Counted from the stretch's first letter, positions 27,801 to 37,112 are shown. The stretch is 64,000 nucleotides of DNA from Evansella alkalicola (GCF_019042735.1 NZ_JAHQCR010000070.1:52814-116813), one strand, 5' to 3'. The notes: a model not told the origin generated them from the sequence alone. Numbers and translations: made by a program.

Positions 27801-28532
27801 CAAATTCATGACAATCTTAATTTTAAAAATGACGTCTTGCATTGGATTAATAGATTGGAATTAACAGAGGAAGAGAAACAAGAAAGAACAGCTTTGCAGG
27901 AACAAGTAGAGAAGCAAAACCAATCCTTGTACAGTACGGTTGAAGAAGGTATCCATGAGAGCGGGCAAAACACTCAGCTGGTGGATCAATTGACAGAGGA
28001 ATTGGTCGAACTGCATGAACGACTGAAATATTTTAGTGATCGCGAAAGACGTGTGGAACATGAAAGAAAACAGTTTAAGGAAATAATGAAGAAGGTGAGA
28101 AAGTATGTGGAAGGAGTAAGCGAGGACTTCCCTGAAGATTTGTTTCAAGAATTTATAAGTAGTGCAGATGTGTGTAAAGATGGAAAGGTCACCTACCATC
28201 TCATAATTGAACTGGAACAAAAAATGCCTGACACCTACGATGACTATGTTGAGATAAAAAGACAGCAAAAGAAGCAGAAAACGAAGGAAAAGCATGAGGC
28301 GTTACTCAATGGGCTTGAGGTGGAGGAGCTGTTAGTGTTTTGCGAGGAGCCCAAAGCAGTTAAAGAGATTGTAGTTTTTATGAATGAGAGGATGGAGATT
28401 TCTGATTCGCACATCTTCCAAGTTATATTGAGACCATTAATGAGGCAGGGGGAAATGGAAAGATTCAAAGCACCGGAAAAGGGTGGGACCAGAGAGGTGT
28501 TTCATTATCAAAGAAAGAAGACATCTTTTTAG
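24858..28532 (+). CDS. Fused tandem serine recombinase (recombinase 3, operon A)
   Basis: 1224-residue chain with two complete large serine recombinases in tandem. Unit one: VKVAAYCRVSTAFEDQ (Ser54), ILTKDVSRLTRNAE, EITRELYRQGVKTATGKDRW, zinc ribbon KLICHACGYRY...WKCAS. Unit two: KTAAYCRVSTDRLEQ (Ser619), IITKSISRFSRNALDTL, KICEDLAGDGIKTVTGKDFW, zinc ribbon KLYCGECGYLM...WVCCR. The linker (about 535-600) contains an in-frame ATG at 26556 behind GGGGGAAG, so unit two might also be made alone. A second full-length copy is at 33351-37013, which argues the fusion is real. Confidence 0.93.
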   Translation: MDTNHYHLGKGVFVLDEFQKGLWTKTLWDPVKEREESPLLGEKQVKVAAYCRVSTAFEDQVRSLENQVHHYTHLIRSKPNWKFVGVYFDSGTSGSNAKKQRGLQRLLRHCDEGRVNYILTKDVSRLTRNAEHLMEIVEDLKAKDVGIYFEKEQIDTSITFNHFLLNTYAALAQEEIETLSSTTKWGYEKKFQKGEAKFSRLYGYNLVQEESGSRLEINEQEATSVRNIFDWFLQGWSRAEITRELYRQGVKTATGKDRWLSSNIKTLLQTYTYTGNIMTRTTTRDLFTHKVTYHERGAMELVNTHPPIIRLEVFEEAQRRIESNKRNTGKPTKINQPAFARKLICHACGYRYKFHPSPRIDYWKCASSNAKTCDAPNINEEQLKQMALQVMSSKYDMDQSDNLAKMKKDLKDTNQQDHFEFHRLKWLTELEIAKARNEDPEKIVALEKEYQAFEKQVARIEDDRLFRVKTLEWLETLKSVEEFHQKVTTEYLRAWIHQITIESEKNYQIEWFDGTSLTVGQLSESNSTHSSQKEKLMKKESPKKEVNRELTLLDEHGALKEKGEEAMNTTVEREVQKIEPSEGKVILQTIENARIGNEKPDHLQKIKKTLKTAAYCRVSTDRLEQKTSLKTQVAYYTYLILKDPSYEFAGIYADEGITGRSLENRDQLNRLLKDCERGLVNVIITKSISRFSRNALDTLSISRQLKELPTPVYIYFEKENIWTSDPQSELMMSIYGAIAQEEVMNIGKSIAWGHRSQAKRGIIRWKKATFGYWVDNDYHWHIQPEQAKVIQRIYSEVIKGKTVNKICEDLAGDGIKTVTGKDFWNPKSVMAMLTNEVYKGDYLFQKHVTIDTLQSKVVRNQGEEPQYYIENHHEAIIKPKDWDRVQDILEERKRNKGFIKDGHQKYEKDEMKNEAFIEKLYCGECGYLMGHRRHVERRWKNPFETHFWVCCRHDQRYRQERCDTRRIRQDYLEWNFIHFLNQIHDNLNFKNDVLHWINRLELTEEEKQERTALQEQVEKQNQSLYSTVEEGIHESGQNTQLVDQLTEELVELHERLKYFSDRERRVEHERKQFKEIMKKVRKYVEGVSEDFPEDLFQEFISSADVCKDGKVTYHLIIELEQKMPDTYDDYVEIKRQQKKQKTKEKHEALLNGLEVEELLVFCEEPKAVKEIVVFMNERMEISDSHIFQVILRPLMRQGEMERFKAPEKGGTREVFHYQRKKTSF

Positions 28533-28574
28533 AAAAAAGTGATTATCCAACATGAAATGAGCCAATTGATGTAG

Positions 28575-28603
28575 TTGTGATGCTTGACATTGAGTGATAA
28601 AAT
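28575..28603 (+). promoter_or_regulatory. Possible promoter of the AAA/subtilase pair
   Basis: TTGTGA (28575-28580), 17 bases, then TAAAAT (28598-28603) with TG just upstream of the -10. It lies 150 bases before the ATPase start in an AT-rich gap. Confidence 0.4.
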
Positions 28604-28751
28604 AAAGAGAGAATCTATGCGTTGTAACGAAATGGAAATTTTAACATAAAATATAATTTAAGTAAACTTTACCGTTATTTTTCAAGGCACAAAGGATGTA
28701 TGTGCCTTATATTTTTATATAAGCACTTCTATAGAAAGTAGGTGAATCCGC

Positions 28752-29714
28752 ATGGCAACAATAGAACAGATTAAAGCTTTAATAAGAGCGCATTTCGATA
28801 GTAATGAAGAGAAATTTAAAACTGTTGTTTTGCAAATTGCGGCTCACGAAGCAAAAGTAGGTCATACAGCAAGTGCTCGTGAAATTAAAGAAATTATCCA
28901 AAACCCAAAATATCTAAACAAAAATAAGGTTGTAGCATTAAATAATGGATTAGACATTCTTGAACAAAAGATGACTCATGTCCATTTATCTGATTTAATC
29001 GTTTCGGTTGAGATAGAAGAAAAAATCAAACGTGTAATCAATGAGTATCACAAAAAAGATCTCTTAAGAAAAAATGGACTTATGAATCGTTCAAAACTGT
29101 TACTTGCAGGTGATCCTGGTACAGGGAAAACCATGACTGCTTCGGTTATAGCCAGCGAGTTATATTTACCGCTTTATGTAATACAATTTGATCGGTTGAT
29201 AACGAAATACATGGGTGAAACAAGTGCAAAACTTCGACAAGTATTTGATCAGATAAAGGAAGTTCGAGGGGTATATTTATTTGATGAGTTTGATGCTATA
29301 GGGTCGGATAGAAACTTAGATAATGATGTAGGTGAGATGAGAAGAATCTTAAATTCATTTTTACAGAATCTTGAAGATGATGAATCTTATAGTATTATCA
29401 TCGCAGCAACCAATAATCCGAGCATTTTAGACAATGCTCTATTTAGACGATTTGATGATGTGATGGAATATAAAAATCCTGATATCGAACAAATCACAAG
29501 ATTATTTAAGATGAAGCTTCATGGCAAAGCATCTAACAATATTTTTACAGAAGATGTGTACAAAGAGGCCAAAGGATTAAATCATGCAGACATTGTTAAA
29601 GCGTGTGAGGAAGCAGTTAAGTATTCTATCTTAGAGGATCAGCTGATTACAAAAAACATACTATTAAATTACATTAAAGATCGGAAGAATTATTATAAAT
29701 ATAAGGAGGCTTAA
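28752..29714 (+). CDS. AAA+ ATPase of ATPase-subtilase pair
   Basis: 320-residue AAA+ ATPase of the FtsH/spastin-like shape. Walker A GDPGTGKT at 120-127, Walker B VYLFDEFDAIG near 174-183, sensor 1 IIIAATNNPSILD, and arginine-finger region LFRRFDDVMEY. The N-terminal ~85 residues are helical and may recognise substrate. It is followed 7 bases later by a subtilase gene. Such ATPase-S8 peptidase pairs recur in bacterial conflict islands, where the ATPase would remodel or gate the protease target. Confidence 0.88.
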   Translation: MATIEQIKALIRAHFDSNEEKFKTVVLQIAAHEAKVGHTASAREIKEIIQNPKYLNKNKVVALNNGLDILEQKMTHVHLSDLIVSVEIEEKIKRVINEYHKKDLLRKNGLMNRSKLLLAGDPGTGKTMTASVIASELYLPLYVIQFDRLITKYMGETSAKLRQVFDQIKEVRGVYLFDEFDAIGSDRNLDNDVGEMRRILNSFLQNLEDDESYSIIIAATNNPSILDNALFRRFDDVMEYKNPDIEQITRLFKMKLHGKASNNIFTEDVYKEAKGLNHADIVKACEEAVKYSILEDQLITKNILLNYIKDRKNYYKYKEA

Positions 29715-29721
29715 GCAATAA

Positions 29722-32265
29722 ATGAAACCAGAATTAAGCAACTTATATATAAATCAATCCTCTCAAACAGTTGATTACACACCAATTGTCTCCAACAGTG
29801 GAAAAGGTAATTATCCCGTTAGAACTAGTAGACGTAGCCATGCAGAACGATTAGAAGAAAGCTTAACAAAAGCGTGGGAAGAAGCTGAAAAACAGCAGGA
29901 AATTTTAGGCGCGGTTTCGGTATCTTCTCAACACGGTGTATATTTAGAAATTAAGGGTCAGGCTGGTTATGATCTGATTACTAAAAGCTTAGAGAATACA
30001 ACGCAAAAAGTTAGGATTTGTAATATAAAAAGTGAAGATGATGGTGAGGAGCAGAAAGTTGTAAGCTCCACTGTTTTTGTCCCTGAAAACAAAAGGGATT
30101 TTTTTGTTAAGAAATTAAATAAGTACAAAGAAACAGAGACTGAAGAAAAAGTAATTGGAACAATAGAGAGTATTAATCTAGCAATGGTCGATGCTCTTTG
30201 GATGAGCGATAAAAATGAATTACCCAACAATACTCCTAAATGGTGTGAAGTGTGGTTAATGTTTGATATGAAAGAAGAAGTGGACACCATTATTGGGGAA
30301 TTTTTTCAAATTTGTGATGAAAGACAAATCCAACATAAAAATCAAAAAATAGTATTTCCAGAGAGGGTCGTATTAGGAGTAAGAGCTAATAAGCAGCAAT
30401 TATCAGAATTGCAATGGTTAAGTTCTAGAATTGCAGAATTCAGAATTATGGTTACCCCAACAAGCTTTTTTGAAGAGCTTTCTGAATTAGATCAAAGAGA
30501 CTTTGTAAAAGATTTAGTAGAAAGACTAGATGTTTCAGAACAGTCAAATACTTCGGTCTGTTTACTTGATACAGGTGTTAATAATGGTCATGATTTGCTA
30601 GCGCCACTTTTAACTGATGAAAATATGCATGCAGTAGATCCTTCAAAAGGTGTGTATGACATTGCTAATCATGGTACAAGAATGGCTGGAATAGCATCTT
30701 ACTTTACACTTGAAGATAAACTTGAAAATACTACTCCTGTTGTAGTTAATCACTTTTTAGAATCTGTAAAGTTATTTGATCGTAGTGATGATAATCAACG
30801 AGAATTATATGGTTATGTTACCGAAAGTGCTATTAGCTTAGCGGAAATACAAAATCCTGAGACTAATAGAGCTATTTGTATGGCTATTACGGCTCCAACC
30901 AATACACTTAAAGGTGATGGACGACCTTCCTCATGGTCAGGAGCGATTGATTCTATTATTTCAGGTGCAAATTTAATAGAGGAAACGGATATAAAAAGAA
31001 AGCTTATGTTCATTTCTGCAGGAAATACAAGTGTTACAGAGATTAGCGAATCAGGTGATGTAAAAACTGCTGTCATCAACCATGCAATTGAAGATCCTGC
31101 ACAAGCTTGGAATGCTATTACTGTAGGTGCTTATACAGTCAAATACCAAATACCTGAAGAATTAAGTGGTACATATCATCCAGTTGTGGAACCTGGATGT
31201 TTCTCACCATTTACCTCTAGCTCACTTACGTGGAGTATTAAATGGCCGGTGAAACCGGATATAGTTTTAGAGGGTGGAAATTTAGCTTATGATGAAAATT
31301 CTAATTTTTATACAGAATTACCAGATCTACAACTTTTGACGACATGTAAAGATGCTGCGACGGGTAAATCATTCGATACACTTAGTATGACAAGTTCTGC
31401 AACAGCTCAAGCTGCATGGATGGGTGCAAATATTCAACATCATTATCCAGAACTATGGCCAGAAACAATAAGGGCTTTGATGATTCATTCAGCTGAATGG
31501 ACAGACGCAATGAAAAATGCTTGTTTTGAGAATAATCCCCCAAAAAGAATGGATTATAGAAACTTATTGAGAACTTGCGGGTATGGTGTGCCAAATCTTT
31601 CGAAAGCACTTTGGAGTGTTTCTAATAGAGTTAACCTTATTATAGAAGATGAAATTCAACCTTTTTATAAGAAGGCTAGTGGAAGCATTACTTCAAAAGA
31701 AATGCATATTCATAATATACCCTGGCCAGATGATGTATTACTTAGTCTGGAAGATAAAAATGTAAAGATGCGAGTTACATTGTCTTATTTTATTGAACCA
31801 GGTCCTGGAGAAGTTGGTTGGAAAGATAAATATCGATATCCTTCTTGTGGCCTGCAGTTTGATGTTAATAATTCAACTGAGGATCAAGATAATTTCTTGA
31901 AGAGAATTAATAAGGCTATGCGAGATGATGAAGAAGATAAAGGTGATGTAAAAAACGATAGTAACCGTTGGGTTATCGGGACATCTAATAGAAATGTAGG
32001 ATCCGTTCATTCTGATATTTGGGAAGGAACAGCAAGTGAATTAAGTCAAAGCAATCAAATAGCTGTTTATCCAATAACGGGATGGTGGAAACTGAGAACG
32101 AACTTAAAGAAATATAATTCAAAGATTAGATATTCTTTAATAGTAAGTATTGAGGCACCTGAGACAGAAGTTGATTTATATTCTGTCATAAAAAATAAAA
32201 TTGAATCTAAAGTTAGTGTTGAAAATCGTACTACTGTATCTACAGAAGTTACTTATAAAAAATAG
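29722..32265 (+). CDS. Subtilisin-like S8 peptidase paired with AAA+ ATPase
   Basis: 847-residue cytosolic subtilase; no signal peptide or propeptide is seen. Likely triad: Asp283 in VCLLDTGVNNGHD, His317 in ANHGTRMAGI, Ser558 in MTSSATAQAA. The ~250-residue N-terminal extension and ~250-residue C-terminal region are specific to the ATPase-linked class. AAGGAGG sits 12 bases before ATG 29722. It is translated right after the ATPase and probably acts with it on a phage or host protein; the target cannot be read from sequence. Confidence 0.87.
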   Translation: MKPELSNLYINQSSQTVDYTPIVSNSGKGNYPVRTSRRSHAERLEESLTKAWEEAEKQQEILGAVSVSSQHGVYLEIKGQAGYDLITKSLENTTQKVRICNIKSEDDGEEQKVVSSTVFVPENKRDFFVKKLNKYKETETEEKVIGTIESINLAMVDALWMSDKNELPNNTPKWCEVWLMFDMKEEVDTIIGEFFQICDERQIQHKNQKIVFPERVVLGVRANKQQLSELQWLSSRIAEFRIMVTPTSFFEELSELDQRDFVKDLVERLDVSEQSNTSVCLLDTGVNNGHDLLAPLLTDENMHAVDPSKGVYDIANHGTRMAGIASYFTLEDKLENTTPVVVNHFLESVKLFDRSDDNQRELYGYVTESAISLAEIQNPETNRAICMAITAPTNTLKGDGRPSSWSGAIDSIISGANLIEETDIKRKLMFISAGNTSVTEISESGDVKTAVINHAIEDPAQAWNAITVGAYTVKYQIPEELSGTYHPVVEPGCFSPFTSSSLTWSIKWPVKPDIVLEGGNLAYDENSNFYTELPDLQLLTTCKDAATGKSFDTLSMTSSATAQAAWMGANIQHHYPELWPETIRALMIHSAEWTDAMKNACFENNPPKRMDYRNLLRTCGYGVPNLSKALWSVSNRVNLIIEDEIQPFYKKASGSITSKEMHIHNIPWPDDVLLSLEDKNVKMRVTLSYFIEPGPGEVGWKDKYRYPSCGLQFDVNNSTEDQDNFLKRINKAMRDDEEDKGDVKNDSNRWVIGTSNRNVGSVHSDIWEGTASELSQSNQIAVYPITGWWKLRTNLKKYNSKIRYSLIVSIEAPETEVDLYSVIKNKIESKVSVENRTTVSTEVTYKK

Positions 32266-32276
32266 ATAGTGAAGAT

Positions 32277-32324
32277 AATACCCACTGAACAAGCTAGTAC
32301 AAGCTGTTTGGTGGGTATTTTTTT
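32277..32324 (+). terminator. Terminator after subtilase gene
   Basis: ATACCCACTGAACAAGCT can pair with AGCTGTTTGGTGGGTAT, followed by TTTTTTT. A related hairpin built on ACCCAC/GTGGGT ends the fused recombinase gene at 37020-37060. Confidence 0.8.
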
Positions 32325-32350
32325 GTGCATAAATAATAGCGAAATAATTC

Positions 32351-32425
32351 TGCTTATATAATAGTAGAAACTCGGATTCTTTCAATCTATATATTGCGAA
32401 TTTTTATCTATTCGTCTCCACGGCG
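32351..32425 (+). repeat. Conserved element right boundary, copy 1
   Basis: Contains ATAATAGTAGAAACTCGG, a small stem AGAA/TTCT, AATCTATAT, and the terminal block ending ATCTATTCGTCTCCACGGCG at 32425. The next base starts a recombinase gene cut in mid-reading frame. The same terminal block, with a stem of different sequence at the same place, ends at 46311 (before cut comM) and, with two changes, at 53505 (before a comM scrap). Probably the recombinase recognition half-site and end of the element carrying the ATPase-subtilase cargo. Confidence 0.75.
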
Positions 32426-33277
32426 TACTTATCACATAAACGAGTACGCAACCACGATATACAACCACAATATTATGTGAAGAACACTCACCCTGCGATT
32501 ATCAGTGAAGAAACCTTTGAAGCAGTTCAACAAGAAATGAAAAGGCGAAGTTTGATGATGCGGGACCCGGATCGGAAATACCGACAGAATTATAGTTCTA
32601 CTGGCATCTTTTCCAACCAGTTTTTTTGCGGGGAATGTGGAAGGCCGGTCGTACGAAGGCGCATGACTTCAAGCAGGAAAGGAGAAAAGTATTACTTTAC
32701 CGCCTGGCAATGTCGAGTCACAGCTGGGTCGGATCCTGACTTTAAAGATTGCAAAACAAGTTATGTACAAGAAACAGACCTGGAAAAAGCCTTTATGAAC
32801 GTCGTGCGTGAGATGAAAGAGAATCTAGAGGAGACAGTAGAAGAAGCGAAGTGTGCCATTGAAAAAGCATCTCTTTCTCCCCCAGAACAAGAACGACTTG
32901 AAGAATTGAACATCCAGATTGAAGCGGTTAGTGACCGAATTAGTAATCTCGCCGCAAAGGAGTCTGCCACAAGCGATGCCATATACGATGCAACCTTAAG
33001 ACATCTTATCTACGAGCAGGAAATTCTCCAACAAGAGCGGGATAGCTTGGAAGAAAATAGACAAGAACAAGTTTATTTGGAGAAGCAATTGCAATCCCTT
33101 CTAGACATACTCCAAGAAACGGAAGAATTAGATGATTTTGATGCCAAGCTTTTCAAAAGCACAATTGAGCGAGGCATCATTTGCAAAGAGCGGATGGTCG
33201 AATTCCACTTTAAATGCGGAGTGAAACGGACCATCTGTGCGAAAGTACGCAAGACACCGAAAAAAGAAAAAGCGTAA
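32426..33277 (+). pseudogene. Recombinase 2 of operon B, 5' truncated
   Basis: Open from the boundary at 32426 as YLSHKRVRNHDIQPQYYVKN..., in frame to the stop at 33277. It matches the C-terminal half of recombinase 2 of operon A (from its CYLSHRRVRN) with high similarity throughout, including the zinc ribbon FFCGECGRPVVRRR and the end KRTICAKVRKTPKKEKA. The catalytic domain is missing, so it is not a working recombinase. An internal GTG at 32477 could start a C-terminal fragment. It is joined to the conserved boundary sequence. Confidence 0.92.
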
Positions 33278-33350
33278 TCTTATTGAATAACTAGAAACCT
33301 CTTTCCACCTGTAAAAAAGGACTTGAACCTTTATGGGATGTGAGTGATAG

Positions 33351-36300
33351 ATGGACACGAACCATTATCACCTATGGAAAGGGGTTTTTGTGTTGGATTA
33401 TGTTCAACAAGGAATGTGGGTACGAACGCTTTGGGATCCGGTTAAGGAGAAAAGGCAAAGCTCTCTTGAAACAGAGGAAGGGATTATCCGAGTGGCAGCT
33501 TATTGCCGGGTAAGTACCACACTGGAAGAGCAAATTCGTTCTCTGGAAAACCAAGTAAGCCACTATACCCACCTTATCCGAAACAAAGCCAATTGGAAGT
33601 TTGTTGGGGTATATGTGGATAGCGGAAGTGGAACCAGAACGGATAAACAGCGTGGGCTACAACGGTTACTTCGACACTGTGAAGAAGGCCGAGTGGACTT
33701 TATTTTAACAAAAAATATTTCCCGCCTATCACGAAATGCGGAAGAGACGTTGTCCATTATTGAAAAGCTTAAAAAATTGAACGTAGGACTTTATTTTGAG
33801 AAAGAGCAGATTGATACATCGGTTGAGTACAACAAATTTCTATTAAGTACGTATGCGGCGCTTGCTCAAGAAGAAGTCGAGACCATATCCATCTCAACTA
33901 GGTGGGGGTATGAGAAGAATTTCAAGCAAGGTATCCCTCGCTATAATAAAATGCTTGGTTATGATTTAGTCAAAAAAGAGGGACGGAACGCCCTGCAAAT
34001 TAATGAAGAAGGAGCTGTAGTTGTTCGCAGAATTTTTGACTGGTTTTTACAAGGCATGACCATGGCTGAAATTGCTCGCGAACTGATGCAACAAGGAATA
34101 AAGACTTCGGTTGGGAAAGAACTGTGGAGGGGATCGACGGTCAAGCACATCTTAACCAATGTTACCTATACCGGAAGTAAACTGACAAGGGTTCGAACAA
34201 AAGATATTTTCACGAATAAAACGACCAAAAACATAAGAGATCAGATATCCATTGCAAACTGTCATTCTCCCATTATCAGTGTGGATGTTTTTGAGCAGGT
34301 ACAGAAACGTTTAGAGGAGATAAAGCCAAAGAAGAACTACACAGGACCAAAGGGGAAGAAACATTGTCTTTCAGGGAGAATGAACTGTCACCGGTGTAGC
34401 TATCGTTTGAGCAACTATCCAACAAGAGGCGTGAACTATTGGAAATGTAACACGAGCGATATTGGGGTCTGTGATTTGACGTCCATAAGAGAAGATATTT
34501 TGAGAGAAATGTTGCTAGAGGGGCTCAAACAGAAGTTTAACATGGAGAGCCCTTCTGTTTTTCATAAGTTGAAAAAAGCGCTGCAAGATATCAATCAGAA
34601 AGACCATTTCGAATTTCACCGATTAAGATGGATGGCTGAACTGGAGTTAGCAAAAGCAGAACAGGGAGATCTGGCCAAGTTAGAACAGGAGTATCAAGCA
34701 TTTGAGAAGCACACCGCAAGGATTGAAGATGATCGGCCCTATCGAAATCAAACATTGAGTTGGCTCGAGGACGTGCAAACAGTAGATGAGTTTTTGGAAC
34801 AAGTGACGATTGACCAGCTTCGGGCGTGGGTGATGGGGGTGGAGATCTATTCAACCAACGATTACCGTATCGAATGGGTGGATGGAACGGAAACCGTCAT
34901 AGGAGAGATGCCGGAAAAGGATGGGAAGGGGATTAGTACCGAAAGTCCAATCAAGAAAAAGCCACAAAAACAAAAAGAACAAGAGCCGTTGTATGAGATC
35001 ATTGATGCAAATGGCCATTTAAAGGGAAGGGGTGAAGAGAGCATGCAAACTCTAATGGAGCGAGAAGTCATCAAAATCGAACCAAAAGAAGGAAAAAGCA
35101 TGTTGAAAACCATTGAAGCAAACTTGAACGGCCTTCCTTCCACCGCTACAGCCAACCCGGTGACAAAACCGCTAAGAACGGCTGCCTATTGCAGGGTTTC
35201 GACAGATAAGGAAGAGCAGCTCACGAGTTATAAGACACAGGTCGCGTACTATACGTATCTAATCTTAAAAGACCCTCGGTATGAATTTGCGGGGATCTTT
35301 GCGGATGAAGGGATATCTGGAAAGTCACTGAAAAACAGAACCGACTTTAAGAAATTAATGGATGAATGTAGCCGAGGAAATGTCGACCTTATTTTGTGTA
35401 AATCCATTTCAAGATTTAGCAGAAACACATTAGAAACATTGAAAACCATCCGTTGGCTGAAGTCACTTTCCAAGCCCGTCTACATTTTCTTCGAAAAAGA
35501 GAACATTCATACAAAAAATTCCGATAGTGAATTGATGATGACGATTTTCGGAAGCATTGCTCAAGAAGAAAGCATCAACATTGGAAACTCCATCTCCTGG
35601 GGAAAGAGAAGCCAAGCAGAAAGAGGCATTATTAAGGTCGGAACGGCGAACTACGGGTACGAAATAGGGAACAACCATCAATGGATCATTCATAAAGAAG
35701 AAGCGACCATCGTCCGTCGCATCTATGCGGACTTAAGGGCGGGAAAGAACTACAGCCAAATCCATGCCTCGCTAACGAAAGATAGGATCCCGAGTCCAAA
35801 AGGAAAGGGAATGTGGTCGTTAAGTACGGTCAAACAGATTTTGACAAACGTGGTCTACCGCGGCGACTACTTGTATCAGAAGTACTTTACGGTGGACACG
35901 TTAGAAGAGAAGAGTGCGACCAATCAAGGGGAATTGCCTCAATACTATATCGAAGGCCACCACGAAGCCATCATTGATCCCAAAGAGTGGGACGATGTAC
36001 AAGCCATCATTGAAGATCGATCAAGATCCTATAAGTCTCGTATGAGCAGCAAGTATATAGCACAGACCCACAAAAATGAAGCGTTTGGTCAGAAACTCGA
36101 GTGTGGCGAATGTGGGAGTGGTGTTGGCTATTCGAGGGCGGTGGAACGGCGAAGTACGGGTGAACGATACGAGATCCACCGATGGGTGTGTAGACTTGCG
36201 GAAAAGTATTACGCTGTCGAGGGCTGTTCCTCACGTCGTTTTCAACAAACCTACCTCGAGCAGCACTTTGTGAACATGGTCAAAGGGCTTTACCGGAATG

Positions 36301-37013
36301 AGGCCTTTCAAAAAGAAGTGGAAGCAATCATTTCTCAAACGGAGTTAAGTCCCCTGGAATTAAAACAAGAAGAAGAGGCTCAAAAAAGAATGGAGCAGAT
36401 GAACCATGAGCTCTACGAAGTGGTGGATGAAGAACTCCATCAAGACGGACAAGACTCACAAAGGGTAGATGAACTAAGTGGGGAGATTGTGGAGCTACAC
36501 CAGCAATTAAAAGCTTTCTCGGACCGTAAAAAGTTGGCTGAGCAATACCGGGATGAATTCAAAGAGCTTATGAAAAAAGTAAAGATACTTCACGAAGAAC
36601 AACAGCAGGCATTTCCTACAGAGCTTTACTCACAGTTTGTGGAACAAGCCACAATCTTTAAAGACGGAAAGGTAGTGTACCATTTGAGCATAGGAGTGAG
36701 GTGGACAACGGATGAACGGTATGATCAGTACCGGCAACAGCTTTTAGATGAGAAAAAGGCGAGAACCAAGGCGAAACGAAAGCAAAAGCAGAAGGACTTT
36801 TTGAAAGGACCGGAAGTGAAAGCCTTGTTGGAGTTTTGTGAAAAACCACGGATGTGGGGAGAAATCTTGGAGTTTATGAACACGGTGAAGTTTATCTCCG
36901 ATTCTCATTTGCGAGCAAGCATTGTACAACCATTAATTGAAGAAGGGAAGCTATATAAAGAGTTCTTGCCAAATCGTCAAAGAAAGCATAAATATTATAT
37001 GGTGAAGAAGTAA
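33351..37013 (+). CDS. Fused tandem serine recombinase (recombinase 3, operon B)
   Basis: 1220-residue second copy of the double recombinase, diverged from the first but collinear. Unit one: IRVAAYCRVSTTLEEQ (Ser55), ILTKNISRLSRNAEE, zinc ribbon MNCHRCSYRL...WKCNTS. Unit two: RTAAYCRVSTDKEEQ (Ser617), ILCKSISRFSRNTLETL, zinc ribbon KLECGECGSGV...WVCRL. Both copies start MDTNHYHL and keep an in-frame ATG at the start of unit two (here 35043, behind GGGGTGAAG). Although intact, it lacks intact recombinases 1 and 2 beside it. Confidence 0.92.
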   Translation: MDTNHYHLWKGVFVLDYVQQGMWVRTLWDPVKEKRQSSLETEEGIIRVAAYCRVSTTLEEQIRSLENQVSHYTHLIRNKANWKFVGVYVDSGSGTRTDKQRGLQRLLRHCEEGRVDFILTKNISRLSRNAEETLSIIEKLKKLNVGLYFEKEQIDTSVEYNKFLLSTYAALAQEEVETISISTRWGYEKNFKQGIPRYNKMLGYDLVKKEGRNALQINEEGAVVVRRIFDWFLQGMTMAEIARELMQQGIKTSVGKELWRGSTVKHILTNVTYTGSKLTRVRTKDIFTNKTTKNIRDQISIANCHSPIISVDVFEQVQKRLEEIKPKKNYTGPKGKKHCLSGRMNCHRCSYRLSNYPTRGVNYWKCNTSDIGVCDLTSIREDILREMLLEGLKQKFNMESPSVFHKLKKALQDINQKDHFEFHRLRWMAELELAKAEQGDLAKLEQEYQAFEKHTARIEDDRPYRNQTLSWLEDVQTVDEFLEQVTIDQLRAWVMGVEIYSTNDYRIEWVDGTETVIGEMPEKDGKGISTESPIKKKPQKQKEQEPLYEIIDANGHLKGRGEESMQTLMEREVIKIEPKEGKSMLKTIEANLNGLPSTATANPVTKPLRTAAYCRVSTDKEEQLTSYKTQVAYYTYLILKDPRYEFAGIFADEGISGKSLKNRTDFKKLMDECSRGNVDLILCKSISRFSRNTLETLKTIRWLKSLSKPVYIFFEKENIHTKNSDSELMMTIFGSIAQEESINIGNSISWGKRSQAERGIIKVGTANYGYEIGNNHQWIIHKEEATIVRRIYADLRAGKNYSQIHASLTKDRIPSPKGKGMWSLSTVKQILTNVVYRGDYLYQKYFTVDTLEEKSATNQGELPQYYIEGHHEAIIDPKEWDDVQAIIEDRSRSYKSRMSSKYIAQTHKNEAFGQKLECGECGSGVGYSRAVERRSTGERYEIHRWVCRLAEKYYAVEGCSSRRFQQTYLEQHFVNMVKGLYRNEAFQKEVEAIISQTELSPLELKQEEEAQKRMEQMNHELYEVVDEELHQDGQDSQRVDELSGEIVELHQQLKAFSDRKKLAEQYRDEFKELMKKVKILHEEQQQAFPTELYSQFVEQATIFKDGKVVYHLSIGVRWTTDERYDQYRQQLLDEKKARTKAKRKQKQKDFLKGPEVKALLEFCEKPRMWGEILEFMNTVKFISDSHLRASIVQPLIEEGKLYKEFLPNRQRKHKYYMVKK

Positions 37014-37019
37014 TGAAGG

Positions 37020-37060
37020 AACCCACTGAGTAGGCAGATCAAGCCGCTTGGTGGGTTTAT
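37020..37060 (+). terminator. Terminator after operon B
   Basis: AACCCACTGAGTAGGC...GCCGCTTGGTGGGTT pairs strongly, followed by TATT. A copy with the same sequence core survives with the recombinase relic near 51003-51043. Confidence 0.75.
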
Positions 37061-37112
37061 TCTGATTCTAGCATTAATTGTATACAAAATTCGACCAATT
37101 ACTTCAAAAAAA

